Assembly: GCA_030656015.1 (NCBI GenBank)
Contig: JAUSNX010000004.1
Span: 372,001-436,000 of the forward strand
Reading direction: 5' to 3'
DNA length: 64,000 nucleotides
Origin: Methanobacteriaceae archaeon
GTDB taxonomy: Archaea; Methanobacteriota; Methanobacteria; Methanobacteriales; Methanobacteriaceae
Below are positions 1 to 8,689 of this stretch, piece by piece. The stretch's first letter is position 1; every line of letters begins with the position of its first letter. The position numbers and the translations under genes were made by a program. The notes below the pieces were generated by a model. The model did no database searches, had not been told where the DNA came from, and saw only the letters and a program-made list of their open reading frames with translations.

Positions 1-1
1 A

Positions 2-400
2 ATTGGATCCAATGGAGTGGATATGATAATTAATAATGGAGAAATTTATATTATAGAAGTAAATCCGCGGTTTCAGGGAACTTTCGAGTGTGCCGAATCA
101 TCTTTAGGTATTAATTTAATAGATGCTCATAAAAAAGCTTGCGAAGGAGAGTTAATAAAATCTCCTGAAGTAGAAAAGTATTCTGTTAAAGAGATTATTT
201 ACGCCCCAAAAAAATCATTAGTTGGTAAGATAAATATTCCTGGCGTTTATGATATTCCTAAAGAACATACAATTATAGAAAAAGGAGAACCTTTAGTAAC
301 CATTCTCCAAACTGGAGAAACATATGACGAGGCCCTTAATAAGGTTAATTACCTTCGAAATAAAGTTAAAGAAAATATTTATTCGATTAAAAATATTTAA
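2..400 (+). CDS. ATP-grasp domain enzyme, C-terminal part (cut by window edge)
   Basis: The frame is open from the left window edge, so only the last ~132 residues are present. It contains the ATP-grasp metal-binding motif EVNPRFQG just after a GSNGVD segment, which in this fold supplies the Mg-ATP-coordinating Glu and Asn. The rest is the small C-terminal lobe. The enzyme presumably ligates a carboxylate to an amine or thiol through an acyl phosphate, but the substrate cannot be told from this fragment. It resembles the carbamoyl-phosphate-synthase-like stand-alone ATP-grasp proteins common in methanogens. No neighbour within the window points to a pathway. The family call is firm; the specific function is unknown. 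Confidence 0.75.
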   Translation: MGSNGVDMIINNGEIYIIEVNPRFQGTFECAESSLGINLIDAHKKACEGELIKSPEVEKYSVKEIIYAPKKSLVGKINIPGVYDIPKEHTIIEKGEPLVTILQTGETYDEALNKVNYLRNKVKENIYSIKNI

Positions 401-447
401 AATAAGATTATTAAATAAATAAAAAGAGAAAATTAAAAAGAATATTC

Positions 448-678
448 TTAAATTATGCCTAAAAGTCTTAAAATAAGAACAAACACACCAATAACCATCA
501 GAAACGTTACTATAATCCTTACAACTACAATTGCAAGGAAATATTTTGCTTTTTTGTCGGGGTCCTTAAGATATTCTTTTATGGGATCTTTACTCACATG
601 TATCAGCTCAATAATAAGATTAAAAACAACAATATTGAATAAATATTCAAAATTAATTTTTAATTCAATATCATATTT
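448..678 (-). pseudogene. Remnant of a small membrane protein gene
   Basis: The minus strand reads about 76 codons with clear protein character: a charged patch (HVSKDPIKEYLKDPDKKAK) followed by a strongly hydrophobic helix (YFLAIVVVRIIVTFLMVIGV and on) ending at a TAA. No ATG, GTG or TTG lies near the beginning of the frame. The first is a GTG inside the charged patch. Two stops (TAA TAA) at 679-684 and a TGA further upstream interrupt readable sequence (IDSLKELA, EIFPKGIN). I infer a decayed or 5'-truncated gene for a membrane protein, loosely reminiscent of PsiE-type proteins but not assignable. The overlapping plus-strand frame has low-complexity composition and is less credible. Confidence 0.4.
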
Positions 679-1183
679 TTATTAGTTTATTCCTTTTGGA
701 AAAATTTCTCAGGCTAACTCTTTTAAACTATCTATTGAATTATAATTGATGTTATTTAAACATTTTTTTTCAAAATAATTAAAAATATTTATTTTATAAA
801 TTACTATTAAAAAATTAACATACAGTCGTTCATCTTAGTAGCCTTGAAGATTCCGTCTTTGGTTAGGAATATGTTAATTTAAGCTAAAAATTTGTTTTTT
901 AAATAATCAATCTGATTTATCAAAATCTTGCTCATTAAATAAAATTATGAACTAATTATTAATTAATTTTATATATATTAGTGTCCAAATTTTTATACAT
1001 GGAAAGTACAGGATAAAAATACAATCTAACCTGTAAAAAAAGAAATAAATTAATTCAAAAAAGATCAAAAAATGAATTAAATTTCTTTTAAACCATATGT
1101 CATAAATGAATAACAGCACGATTTTATTTTAAAGATCTTAAACCGTCAATTGAAACAAATTAATATTATTGAGGAAATATAGT
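679..1183. other. Gene-free stretch with stem-flanked element and promoter-like boxes
   Basis: This 505-bp interval is very AT-rich apart from a GC-richer island at 823-869, which is bounded by an 11-bp perfect inverted repeat (see the separate entry). It also holds TATA-like boxes around 969-982 and 991-999, and a 6-bp inverted repeat TACAGG (1007-1012) / CCTGTA (1030-1035) followed by an A-run. The boxes could serve the coiled-coil gene at 1184. No convincing open reading frame was seen. Confidence 0.5.
812..880. repeat. 11-bp perfect inverted repeat enclosing a 47-nt GC-richer core
   Basis: AAATTAACATA at 812-822 is exactly complementary to TATGTTAATTT at 870-880. The 47 nt between them are clearly richer in G and C than the surroundings. 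They can pair further in alternative ways: TAGCC 839-843 with GGTTA 861-865, ATCTT 832-836 with AAGAT 847-851, or TTCC 851-854 with GGAA 866-869. It could be a small structured RNA, a terminator or a mobile-element relic. C and D boxes of archaeal sRNAs were looked for and not found. Confidence 0.45.
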
Positions 1184-1618
1184 ATGGATATTAATGATTA
1201 TAATAAAATTATAGTCGATCTGATTGACTTCGAGATAGAAATGTCTTCTATTGCAGAATCTAGAAAAACTATTTTAAAGCTTCAAGAAAAGCGAGAAATT
1301 TTAATAAATATGAAAGAGCAAATCAGAGGAGATATACGTTCTACAGAAGTTCAATATTTAAGTATGCGAACTAGTATTCGAGAAGAATTTTCTATAGAAA
1401 ATGTAGATAATTCCAGAAAAAGGAAATTGTTAAAAGGAAATAAGTCGCCGGCTACCATGCGGGCCAAAGCCATGAAAAAGCTTGAATCTGAAAAAAAGGG
1501 TAAGATTGAAAGTTATAATGATGTAAAAATAACTATTGATGATCTATTAGAACAGATAGAAGCCGTAATGATAGAAGTTTATGGATCTATGAAATCATTT
1601 TTAGGTAATAGTTACTAA
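1184..1618 (+). CDS. Coiled-coil hypothetical protein, 144 aa
   Basis: I do not recognise this protein. ATG at 1184 is chosen because GAGG lies 8 bp upstream; a TTG 15 bp earlier has no such signal. The sequence is almost entirely predicted helix with heptad-like spacing and high charge. It comprises an N-terminal helix (DYNKIIVDLIDFEIEMSSIAES), a long Lys/Glu/Arg-rich middle, a basic patch near residues 88-105 (RKRKLLKGNK) and a C-terminal helix ending in a short polar tail. There is no signal peptide or membrane segment. It stands alone between AT-rich gaps and faces the 3' end of the ATP synthase operon. A structural or nucleic-acid-associated role is possible but only a guess. Confidence 0.6.
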   Translation: MDINDYNKIIVDLIDFEIEMSSIAESRKTILKLQEKREILINMKEQIRGDIRSTEVQYLSMRTSIREEFSIENVDNSRKRKLLKGNKSPATMRAKAMKKLESEKKGKIESYNDVKITIDDLLEQIEAVMIEVYGSMKSFLGNSY

Positions 1619-1794
1619 AAATTCATTTTCCAGAAAATAAATTAATTATAATGCTATTTTTTTAGTATTTTTATAAAACCAATTTTAATATATATTTTTA
1701 TTTTGTTTTTATTTTAGTAATTAATTAGTTCGAATCACAAAATAAATAGCAATTTTCCTAATTTTTCAATATTATAATTTAAATTAAATAAGTC

Positions 1795-1848
1795 AAAAAC
1801 AGCATATTAATTTTAAAAAAATAGAATAAAAAATAGGAGATTTGGAGA
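1795..1848 (-). terminator. T-rich terminator of the atp operon
   Basis: Just past the last gene of the ATP synthase operon the minus strand shows two long T-runs (complement of A-runs at about 1815-1821 and 1827-1833), followed further on by more T-rich sequence. Archaeal RNA polymerase commonly terminates at such oligo-T tracts without a hairpin. The transcript of the converging gene at 1184 also ends in T-rich DNA (1655-1710). Confidence 0.45.
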
Positions 1849-2241
1849 TTAAATAGATGGGTGGGTTAATTCCACAGGTAAAAGAATAATTACTCCTAAA
1901 AGATCATTCTTTTTTATAGATCCATCTACAGCAGCTACGAACATAGCATGATCTACATGTCTATCCAAACTTATAGGTAAAGGAGTTTCTTCACCAACAG
2001 CTAGGGTATGGCCTTGCCTGTTTGATGCATATGCCGAAATAAAGAAAATGTAGTTGGCTGGAATAGGGATATCTTTAATTTTAACAGGTATTGATTCACC
2101 AGATTTAAAATCAACTTCTTCATCAGCAATAACTGCTCTGAGATTACCAGAGATTGTGCCAATTTTAAAGTCCACCAGTTCATCCTCATATTCTTTAATG
2201 TCCTTTTTAACCGCACCTAAACGAGTTAGTATTCGAACCAT
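1849..2241 (-). CDS. DUF22-like protein at the end of the atp operon
   Basis: This is a 130-residue soluble protein with predominantly beta character. The C-terminal half contains the run GHTLAVGEETPLPISL and then VDGSIKKNDLLGVIILLPVE, which I recall as characteristic of the archaeal DUF22 family (function unknown). Its start overlaps the stop of atpD by one base (TAATG), so it is translationally coupled to the ATP synthase operon. The same gene order is remembered from M. thermautotrophicus (MTH952 after MTH953). Position alone suggests a link to ATP synthase assembly or regulation. No catalytic motif is evident, and the family name rests on recall, not a search. Confidence 0.7.
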   Translation of the reverse strand: MVRILTRLGAVKKDIKEYEDELVDFKIGTISGNLRAVIADEEVDFKSGESIPVKIKDIPIPANYIFFISAYASNRQGHTLAVGEETPLPISLDRHVDHAMFVAAVDGSIKKNDLLGVIILLPVELTHPSI

Positions 2242-2885
2242 TACTCCATCTCCATGGATTTTTTAATCATTTTCAATCGCACGAAGTTTTCCCTTTCCAT
2301 CTCTTCAAGTCTCATTTCAATATATTTGACTGTGTTTTCAAGACGCGGAATAATAATATGTTCCAACGCATTTACACGACGTTTAGTAGACTCGATTTCA
2401 CCGGCCAGAAGAATAATAGTTTTTTCTATTTCTCCCAGTTCGATAATGAGGGCAATGGACTCTTCGAACTTTTTAGCAGCTTCATCCAGTTTAACTGAAG
2501 TATCCACGAAGCCGTAACCTCTTTCCACAACAGTTCTCTCTGGAGAAGTACTAGACTCAACTACAGGAACTACTACACCCATAATACTCCTGGAACCAAT
2601 ATCAACATTTACAGATTCCTTTACAGATAAAGCTGCTTTATTGACTGCTAAATCACCCATAATAACTTGGGCTGCAGTTAAATCTTCAAAAGCCTCTTTC
2701 AGCTTTTCTTCCACATTTTCACGGGATCCTTTTACCCTTTCTAAAATGTTAAAGAACTCCATAATAAGGGCATTTCGCTTTTCTTTTAAAAGACTGTATC
2801 CTTTAACAGCGAGTTTTTCCCTATCTTTAAGCTTCAAGAGCTCCATACGGGTGGGGTTGATCCCTTCAATCATTTCTTGTGCCAT
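2241..2885 (-). CDS. atpD: A-type ATP synthase subunit D
   Basis: Subunit D (214 aa, normal length) is the central-stalk rotor shaft of the A1Ao-ATP synthase and turns inside the A3B3 hexamer. The sequence shows the typical N-terminus ([30 protein letters not shown] as the family signature region) and two long antiparallel coiled-coil helices, one at each end (residues ~10-75 and ~140-205), separated by a short globular part. It lies 29 bp downstream of atpB in the operon and its stop overlaps the next start. No anomalies. Confidence 0.95.
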   Translation of the reverse strand: MAQEMIEGINPTRMELLKLKDREKLAVKGYSLLKEKRNALIMEFFNILERVKGSRENVEEKLKEAFEDLTAAQVIMGDLAVNKAALSVKESVNVDIGSRSIMGVVVPVVESSTSPERTVVERGYGFVDTSVKLDEAAKKFEESIALIIELGEIEKTIILLAGEIESTKRRVNALEHIIIPRLENTVKYIEMRLEEMERENFVRLKMIKKSMEME

Positions 2886-2914
2886 TTTATCCCTCTAAAA
2901 AAATAGTAAAGGGG

Positions 2915-4315
<1,401 letters not shown>

Positions 4316-4317
4316 TT

Positions 4318-6072
4318 TTACACCTCAGCACATTGTTTGACAATTTTTTCCTGGATTTCCTTTACAGCAGTTTCAAATTCATCTTCAGCAATGAATTTCA
4401 TACGGCCGATATCTTCTTTAACCGGAATGTTAATGATGTCTGCAGAAGGAGCTCCTCTTTCCAGGGCAGCGGTTGCTTGATCTTGGAACATGACAATAGT
4501 TTTGAGCATTTGATATTGTTTAGCAGGAGAACAGTAAGTATCCACTTCGTGGTATGCATTCTGTTGTAGGAAGTCCTCCCTAATCATACGGCTGGTTTCT
4601 AAAGTAATTCTTTCCCGGTCAGGTAAAGCATCTGGCCCTACCAGTTGCACAATTTCCTGAAGTTCAGATTCTTTCTGGAGGAGGATCATAGCTTGATCTC
4701 TGGTTTCTCTCCATTCATCACCTACATTACCAGCCCACCAACCTTGTACACTGTCCACATATAATGAGTAACTTTGTAACCAGTCAATGGAAGGGAAGTG
4801 ACGTTTATCTGCTAGAGATGCATCTAATGCCCAAAATACTTTACAGATACGTAGGGTGTTTTGAGTAACTGGTTCAGACAAATCCCCACCAGGAGGTGAT
4901 ACTGCACCAACTACAGAAACAGACGAAGTTTTATCTTCAGTTCCCACAGTAGTTACTCGTCCAGCTCGCTCGTAGAATTGAGCTAATCTGGAAGCGAGGT
5001 ATGCTGGATATCCTTCTTCACCAGGCATTTCTTCTAGCCTTCCGGAAATTTCCCTCATAGCTTCTGCCCATCGTGATGTTGAATCAGCCATTAGAGCTAC
5101 ATCGTAACCTTGATCACGGAAGTATTCTGCAATAGTGATTCCAGTGTATACACATGCTTCCCTTGCAGCCACAGGCATGTTAGAAGTGTTAGCGATTAGA
5201 ACCGTTCGGTCCATGAGTGGTTTACCAGTTTTTGGATCTTCCAGTTTTGGGAACTCTTTAAGTACCTCAGTCATCTCATTACCACGTTCACCGCATCCTA
5301 CATAAACAACTATGTCTGCGTCAGCCCATTTAGCTAGTTGCTGTTGAGTTACAGTTTTACCTGATCCGAACGGACCTGGTATAGCAGCTGTTCCTCCCTT
5401 AGCAACAGGGAAAAAGGTATCTTGTGCTCTTTGACCAGTTACCAGAGGTATATCTGGGTCAAGTTTGGATTTGTATGGCCTTCCTTTCCTTACAGGCCAT
5501 TTTTGCATCATTTGAACTTTTTCAGTTCCTTTAGCTGTTTCAACTTCAGCAATATCATCTACTACTGTGTATTCACCTTCAGCAACAATGCTTTTTAAAG
5601 TTCCTTCCATCATCGGAGGAACTAAAATCTTTTGAAGAACCGCAGATGTTTCTTGGACTTCTCCGAGGACATCTCCACCTAAAACTTTTTTACCTGCTTT
5701 AGCTACTGGTTTAAAAGTCCATTTTTTGTCCTTTGGAAGGGATGGTACATCTACTCCTCTTTCGATATAATCCCCAGATATTGCCTTAATAGTTTCCAGA
5801 GGTCTTTGGATACCATCAAAGATAGATCCAATAATACCTGGGCCTAATTCCACAGATAATGGTCCTCCAGTACTTTCCACCATTTCACCAGGCTTTAGTC
5901 CAGCAGTTTCTTCGTAAACCTGAATGGTTGCAGTGTCTCCTTCAAGCTCAATGATTTCTCCAATAAGCTTGTCGTTACCCACTTTAACCATTTCATACAT
6001 TTGTGTTCCTCTCATCCCGTCTGCGACGATAACAGGACCCGCGATTTTAATAATTTTTCCTTCAGTAATCAT
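4318..6072 (-). CDS. atpA: A-type ATP synthase catalytic subunit A
   Basis: This is the catalytic subunit (584 aa) that makes ATP from ADP and phosphate, driven by rotation. The Walker A motif GPFGSGKT is at residues 233-240. Upstream lies the beta-barrel and the long non-homologous region (~residues 110-200) typical of A/V-type A subunits; [20 protein letters not shown] carries the catalytic-site signature. The start overlaps the stop of atpF by 4 bp (ATGA), indicating coupled translation. Some archaeal A subunits carry an intein in the P-loop region; this one is uninterrupted. Confidence 0.98.
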   Translation of the reverse strand: MITEGKIIKIAGPVIVADGMRGTQMYEMVKVGNDKLIGEIIELEGDTATIQVYEETAGLKPGEMVESTGGPLSVELGPGIIGSIFDGIQRPLETIKAISGDYIERGVDVPSLPKDKKWTFKPVAKAGKKVLGGDVLGEVQETSAVLQKILVPPMMEGTLKSIVAEGEYTVVDDIAEVETAKGTEKVQMMQKWPVRKGRPYKSKLDPDIPLVTGQRAQDTFFPVAKGGTAAIPGPFGSGKTVTQQQLAKWADADIVVYVGCGERGNEMTEVLKEFPKLEDPKTGKPLMDRTVLIANTSNMPVAAREACVYTGITIAEYFRDQGYDVALMADSTSRWAEAMREISGRLEEMPGEEGYPAYLASRLAQFYERAGRVTTVGTEDKTSSVSVVGAVSPPGGDLSEPVTQNTLRICKVFWALDASLADKRHFPSIDWLQSYSLYVDSVQGWWAGNVGDEWRETRDQAMILLQKESELQEIVQLVGPDALPDRERITLETSRMIREDFLQQNAYHEVDTYCSPAKQYQMLKTIVMFQDQATAALERGAPSADIINIPVKEDIGRMKFIAEDEFETAVKEIQEKIVKQCAEV

Positions 6073-6392
6073 TTTACCATCTCAACCCCAATAACTCGTT
6101 TAATTAGATCTCCCATCGGGTCGACAGCCCTATCAGACGGGCCAGATTTGTCTGGAATTTCTATTATCATGGGTAATGTATTTGATTTGGTGAATCTATC
6201 AATGAAATCTCTAATTTCATCACCAATTTTTTCAGTTATTATGATTATGGAAACATCTTTTTCTTTTATGATGTTGCCCAAAGTTTCTTCTGCTTCTTGT
6301 GAAGTTTCAACCACGTGACCTTCTTTAATGCCTCCTAATTTGAAGCCAGTCACAGTGTCCACATCAGCAACTACAGCAATGGATGAATTCAC
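6069..6392 (-). CDS. atpF: A-type ATP synthase subunit F
   Basis: This small (107 aa) subunit of the central stalk binds D and contacts the head. The sequence has the Rossmann-like N-terminal start ([21 protein letters not shown]) and the alternating beta/alpha pattern of the family, with the shorter C-terminal tail that moves during catalysis. It overlaps both neighbours by 4 bp (ATGA junctions with atpC upstream and atpA downstream), consistent with fixed stoichiometric translation. Confidence 0.93.
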   Translation of the reverse strand: MNSSIAVVADVDTVTGFKLGGIKEGHVVETSQEAEETLGNIIKEKDVSIIIITEKIGDEIRDFIDRFTKSNTLPMIIEIPDKSGPSDRAVDPMGDLIKRVIGVEMVK

Positions 6393-7546
6393 ACTAACAT
6401 CTCCTTAATCCTAGCAGCAGGGAAATTTACTTCCCGTTTACCACGAGCAATAACTTTTAAATTCCTTATTTCATTCTCTTTTCGATTTAAGAAGCCAATC
6501 ATGGGCCCTGCTCCAAATGGCTTTTTAACTGCGAAGTTTCTAGCCATTTTAGTTAGATAAATATCTAAATCTTTTTCAAATGAAGCAACGGAACCAGTTT
6601 GATTATATCCATTTAAAGCCTCAGATAGTATTGGTGCATAATCAGTACCTTCCATGGCACTAACCACTGCACTAACATCTTCAGCTTCCATTAAATCTTT
6701 GAGTTTCCAATCCCTTATTTGGTAACCATTAGAAATCATATAAGGACTGATATCATCATATTTTAAACCATCAACTTTTGCTCTGAGGATAATCTTTAAA
6801 TTGGTTATATCCACTTGAGAACCGACATAGGTGTGAACTAAACTGCCGTTATCATCAGCAGGATTGGCAGATGCTCTTAAAAGATTTTCCAAATAATATT
6901 TATCCAAAGCAGCCTCTAATGGAAGAACCATTTGGGTGTTCTGGTATGCTGGAAGTGCATCTTCTAAAATTTTAGAATAATCCGTGCCTTCTAAGGCTGT
7001 TATAATATCAGTTACAGAATTTACTTCTGATAATTGTCCTAAATCGTTTTTAAGGTCTCCGAAAGGTATTAATAATTCCATAGTCTTTTCAGAGTTTAAA
7101 CCTGCTTCTTTAGCAGTAATTACACTTTTAATGTTCCTAATATCCCATTTCTTTAGTAATGCTCGGAATACGCCCTTTATATCACCAGGTGCAATTCGAG
7201 CCACTAAATCATAAGTGTCTGCCAGTTGAGTATCCAGTGCTTTTTCCAAAGGATATTTATCCACATATTGCGCGTACTCTGGGAAACCCCGAAGATAATT
7301 CTGGACTTCATCCAGGTTATCAGATTCAAGGATTTCAGAGAGTTGTTTTTCTGAGAATAAACGTCCAACTCTGGCTCTAACTCTAGCATTGGGATAAGCA
7401 TATGGAAACAAATCCAGGAGTGGCCTAATGGTTGCTATTACAACAATAGCACCAATTATTGCTCCGCCCAGAAGTAATACTGCTATAAAAGCTTCTACAG
7501 AGGGAAAACCTAGTGCAGATACAATTGCAGTTATGCTTTCAGCCAT
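6389..7546 (-). CDS. atpC: A-type ATP synthase subunit C
   Basis: This funnel-shaped subunit (385 aa) couples the central stalk to the membrane c-ring, homologous to eukaryotic V-ATPase subunit d. The body is helical with repeated motifs (LEGTDYSKIL and MEGTDYAPIL, about 120 residues apart) that mark its internal pseudo-threefold repeats. An N-terminal hydrophobic stretch (residues ~8-45, AFIAVLLLGGAIIGAIVVIA) is longer than in many homologues and looks like a membrane helix, which I recall as a feature of Methanobacteriales versions. It sits 15 bp downstream of atpE. Confidence 0.93.
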   Translation of the reverse strand: MAESITAIVSALGFPSVEAFIAVLLLGGAIIGAIVVIATIRPLLDLFPYAYPNARVRARVGRLFSEKQLSEILESDNLDEVQNYLRGFPEYAQYVDKYPLEKALDTQLADTYDLVARIAPGDIKGVFRALLKKWDIRNIKSVITAKEAGLNSEKTMELLIPFGDLKNDLGQLSEVNSVTDIITALEGTDYSKILEDALPAYQNTQMVLPLEAALDKYYLENLLRASANPADDNGSLVHTYVGSQVDITNLKIILRAKVDGLKYDDISPYMISNGYQIRDWKLKDLMEAEDVSAVVSAMEGTDYAPILSEALNGYNQTGSVASFEKDLDIYLTKMARNFAVKKPFGAGPMIGFLNRKENEIRNLKVIARGKREVNFPAARIKEMLV

Positions 7547-7561
7547 GCATTATCTCCCCTA

Positions 7562-8185
7562 TTAATTGAATAGAACTTTAGCAACCTCTGAACGTAGAGA
7601 TTTCTTAAACCTTGACATTCTAGACTCTATAGTGTTATTAACCTCAATTTCTCCATTTTTGGTTTTAACAACAGCCCCACCAATAGTATTTATGTTCTCT
7701 CCAATTTCCAGAGTGGTTTTAATACCAGTTTGAGCTTCAACGTCCTTTGCAATAGTGTCAATTGAGTCCTTTATTTTTTCTACATCATCAGCTTTTAGAT
7801 GAACAATCACTTCTCCGCCACCAACTTCTAAAGTTGCTTCTTTGACGATTTCCACCAGTGATTTTTTATATTCATCAGAAGAGGAAGATGCGATCTTGGT
7901 AAGATCTTCTTCAGCCTTTTTAAAGGCATCTTCAATTACTTCTTCTCTGGCCTCCAATTCTGCCCGACGAGCATTCATTTTTGCTTCTGAGATTAATTGC
8001 TGATATTTCATATTGGACTGCTTATTAGCTTCGTCCAATATTTTCTCCTTTTCTGCCTGGGCCTTTTTTTGGCCTTCTTCTAGAATCAAATCAGATTCTT
8101 TCTGGGCGTCCTGGATAAAAACATCAGCTTTACTCTGAGCGTCGGACAATATGCTGGAGACAATTTTATCTGCCCCGGAGCTCAT
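7562..8185 (-). CDS. atpE: A-type ATP synthase subunit E
   Basis: This peripheral-stalk subunit (207 aa) pairs with subunit H to form the stator that holds the head against rotor torque. The first ~95 residues are an uninterrupted, Ala/Glu/Lys-rich right-handed coiled coil (SSGADKIVSSILSDAQSKAD and on). The C-terminal half is the compact alpha/beta domain that binds the top of subunit B, including GGGEVIVHLKADDVEKI and IGGAVVKTKNGEIEVNNT. It lies between atpK and atpC with 13-15 bp spacers. Confidence 0.93.
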   Translation of the reverse strand: MSSGADKIVSSILSDAQSKADVFIQDAQKESDLILEEGQKKAQAEKEKILDEANKQSNMKYQQLISEAKMNARRAELEAREEVIEDAFKKAEEDLTKIASSSSDEYKKSLVEIVKEATLEVGGGEVIVHLKADDVEKIKDSIDTIAKDVEAQTGIKTTLEIGENINTIGGAVVKTKNGEIEVNNTIESRMSRFKKSLRSEVAKVLFN

Positions 8186-8198
8186 TTTAATTGTCCTC

Positions 8199-8684
8199 CT
8201 ATCCTAAGATTCCGCCGAATACCATGAGCAGTATAGCAATCAAAAACCCGTAAATAGCCTGAGTTTCAGGCAGAGCTGAGAAAATAATACCACGAGCAAA
8301 CATGTCTTCATCTTCTACTACGGCACCTACAGATGATGCGGCAGTAATACCTTGACCCATACCAGAACCAAGACCAGCAAATCCTATTGCTGCACCTGCA
8401 CCAATTGCTATTAATCCTGCGGTAACACTTAGTGAGTCGGACCCACCCAGTAAACCAGAGAATACCAGTAAAAGAATAGCAATCAAAAACCCGTAAATAG
8501 CCTGAGTTTCTGGTAATGCAGAGAAGATAATACCACGAGCAAACATGTCATTATCTTCGGCAACTGCACCTACAGCACCTGCTGCTGCTATACCTTGTCC
8601 TAATCCTGATCCTAATCCAGCAAATCCTACTGCCACACCGGCACCGATTGCTGCTAATGCTGTTCCTAAAGCTACTTCAACCAT
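8199..8684 (-). CDS. atpK: A-type ATP synthase membrane rotor subunit K (c), duplicated hairpin
   Basis: The proteolipid (161 aa) forms the ion-carrying rotor ring. It is an internal duplication: two helical hairpins of ~80 aa, so four membrane helices. Each keeps the ion-site residues: Q30 and E59-T60-Q61 in the first hairpin, Q111 and E140-T141-Q142 in the second (both in LPETQAIYGF). A Glu with nearby Gln/Thr ligands matches the pattern known for Na+-binding V/A-type rings, so Na+ coupling is a reasonable inference. The two halves share a 35-nt exact DNA repeat (8233-8267 and 8476-8510), offset by exactly 243 bp. Confidence 0.95.
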   Translation of the reverse strand: MVEVALGTALAAIGAGVAVGFAGLGSGLGQGIAAAGAVGAVAEDNDMFARGIIFSALPETQAIYGFLIAILLLVFSGLLGGSDSLSVTAGLIAIGAGAAIGFAGLGSGMGQGITAASSVGAVVEDEDMFARGIIFSALPETQAIYGFLIAILLMVFGGILG

Positions 8685-8689
8685 ATTTT

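Noticed and set aside
455-685. Plus-strand frame of 76 codons starting at an ATG
   Set aside because: Composition is low-complexity Ile/Thr/Ser. The opposite strand reads as a plausible membrane protein, so this is a shadow of the decayed gene.
1725-1740. GTTCGAATC considered as a tRNA T-loop
   Set aside because: Surroundings are almost pure A/T and no acceptor, D or anticodon stem can be built.
1652-1751. 8-bp inverted repeat TGCTATTT/AAATAGCA
   Set aside because: 84-nt loop in AT-only DNA between convergent genes; expected by chance and not distinguishable from noise.
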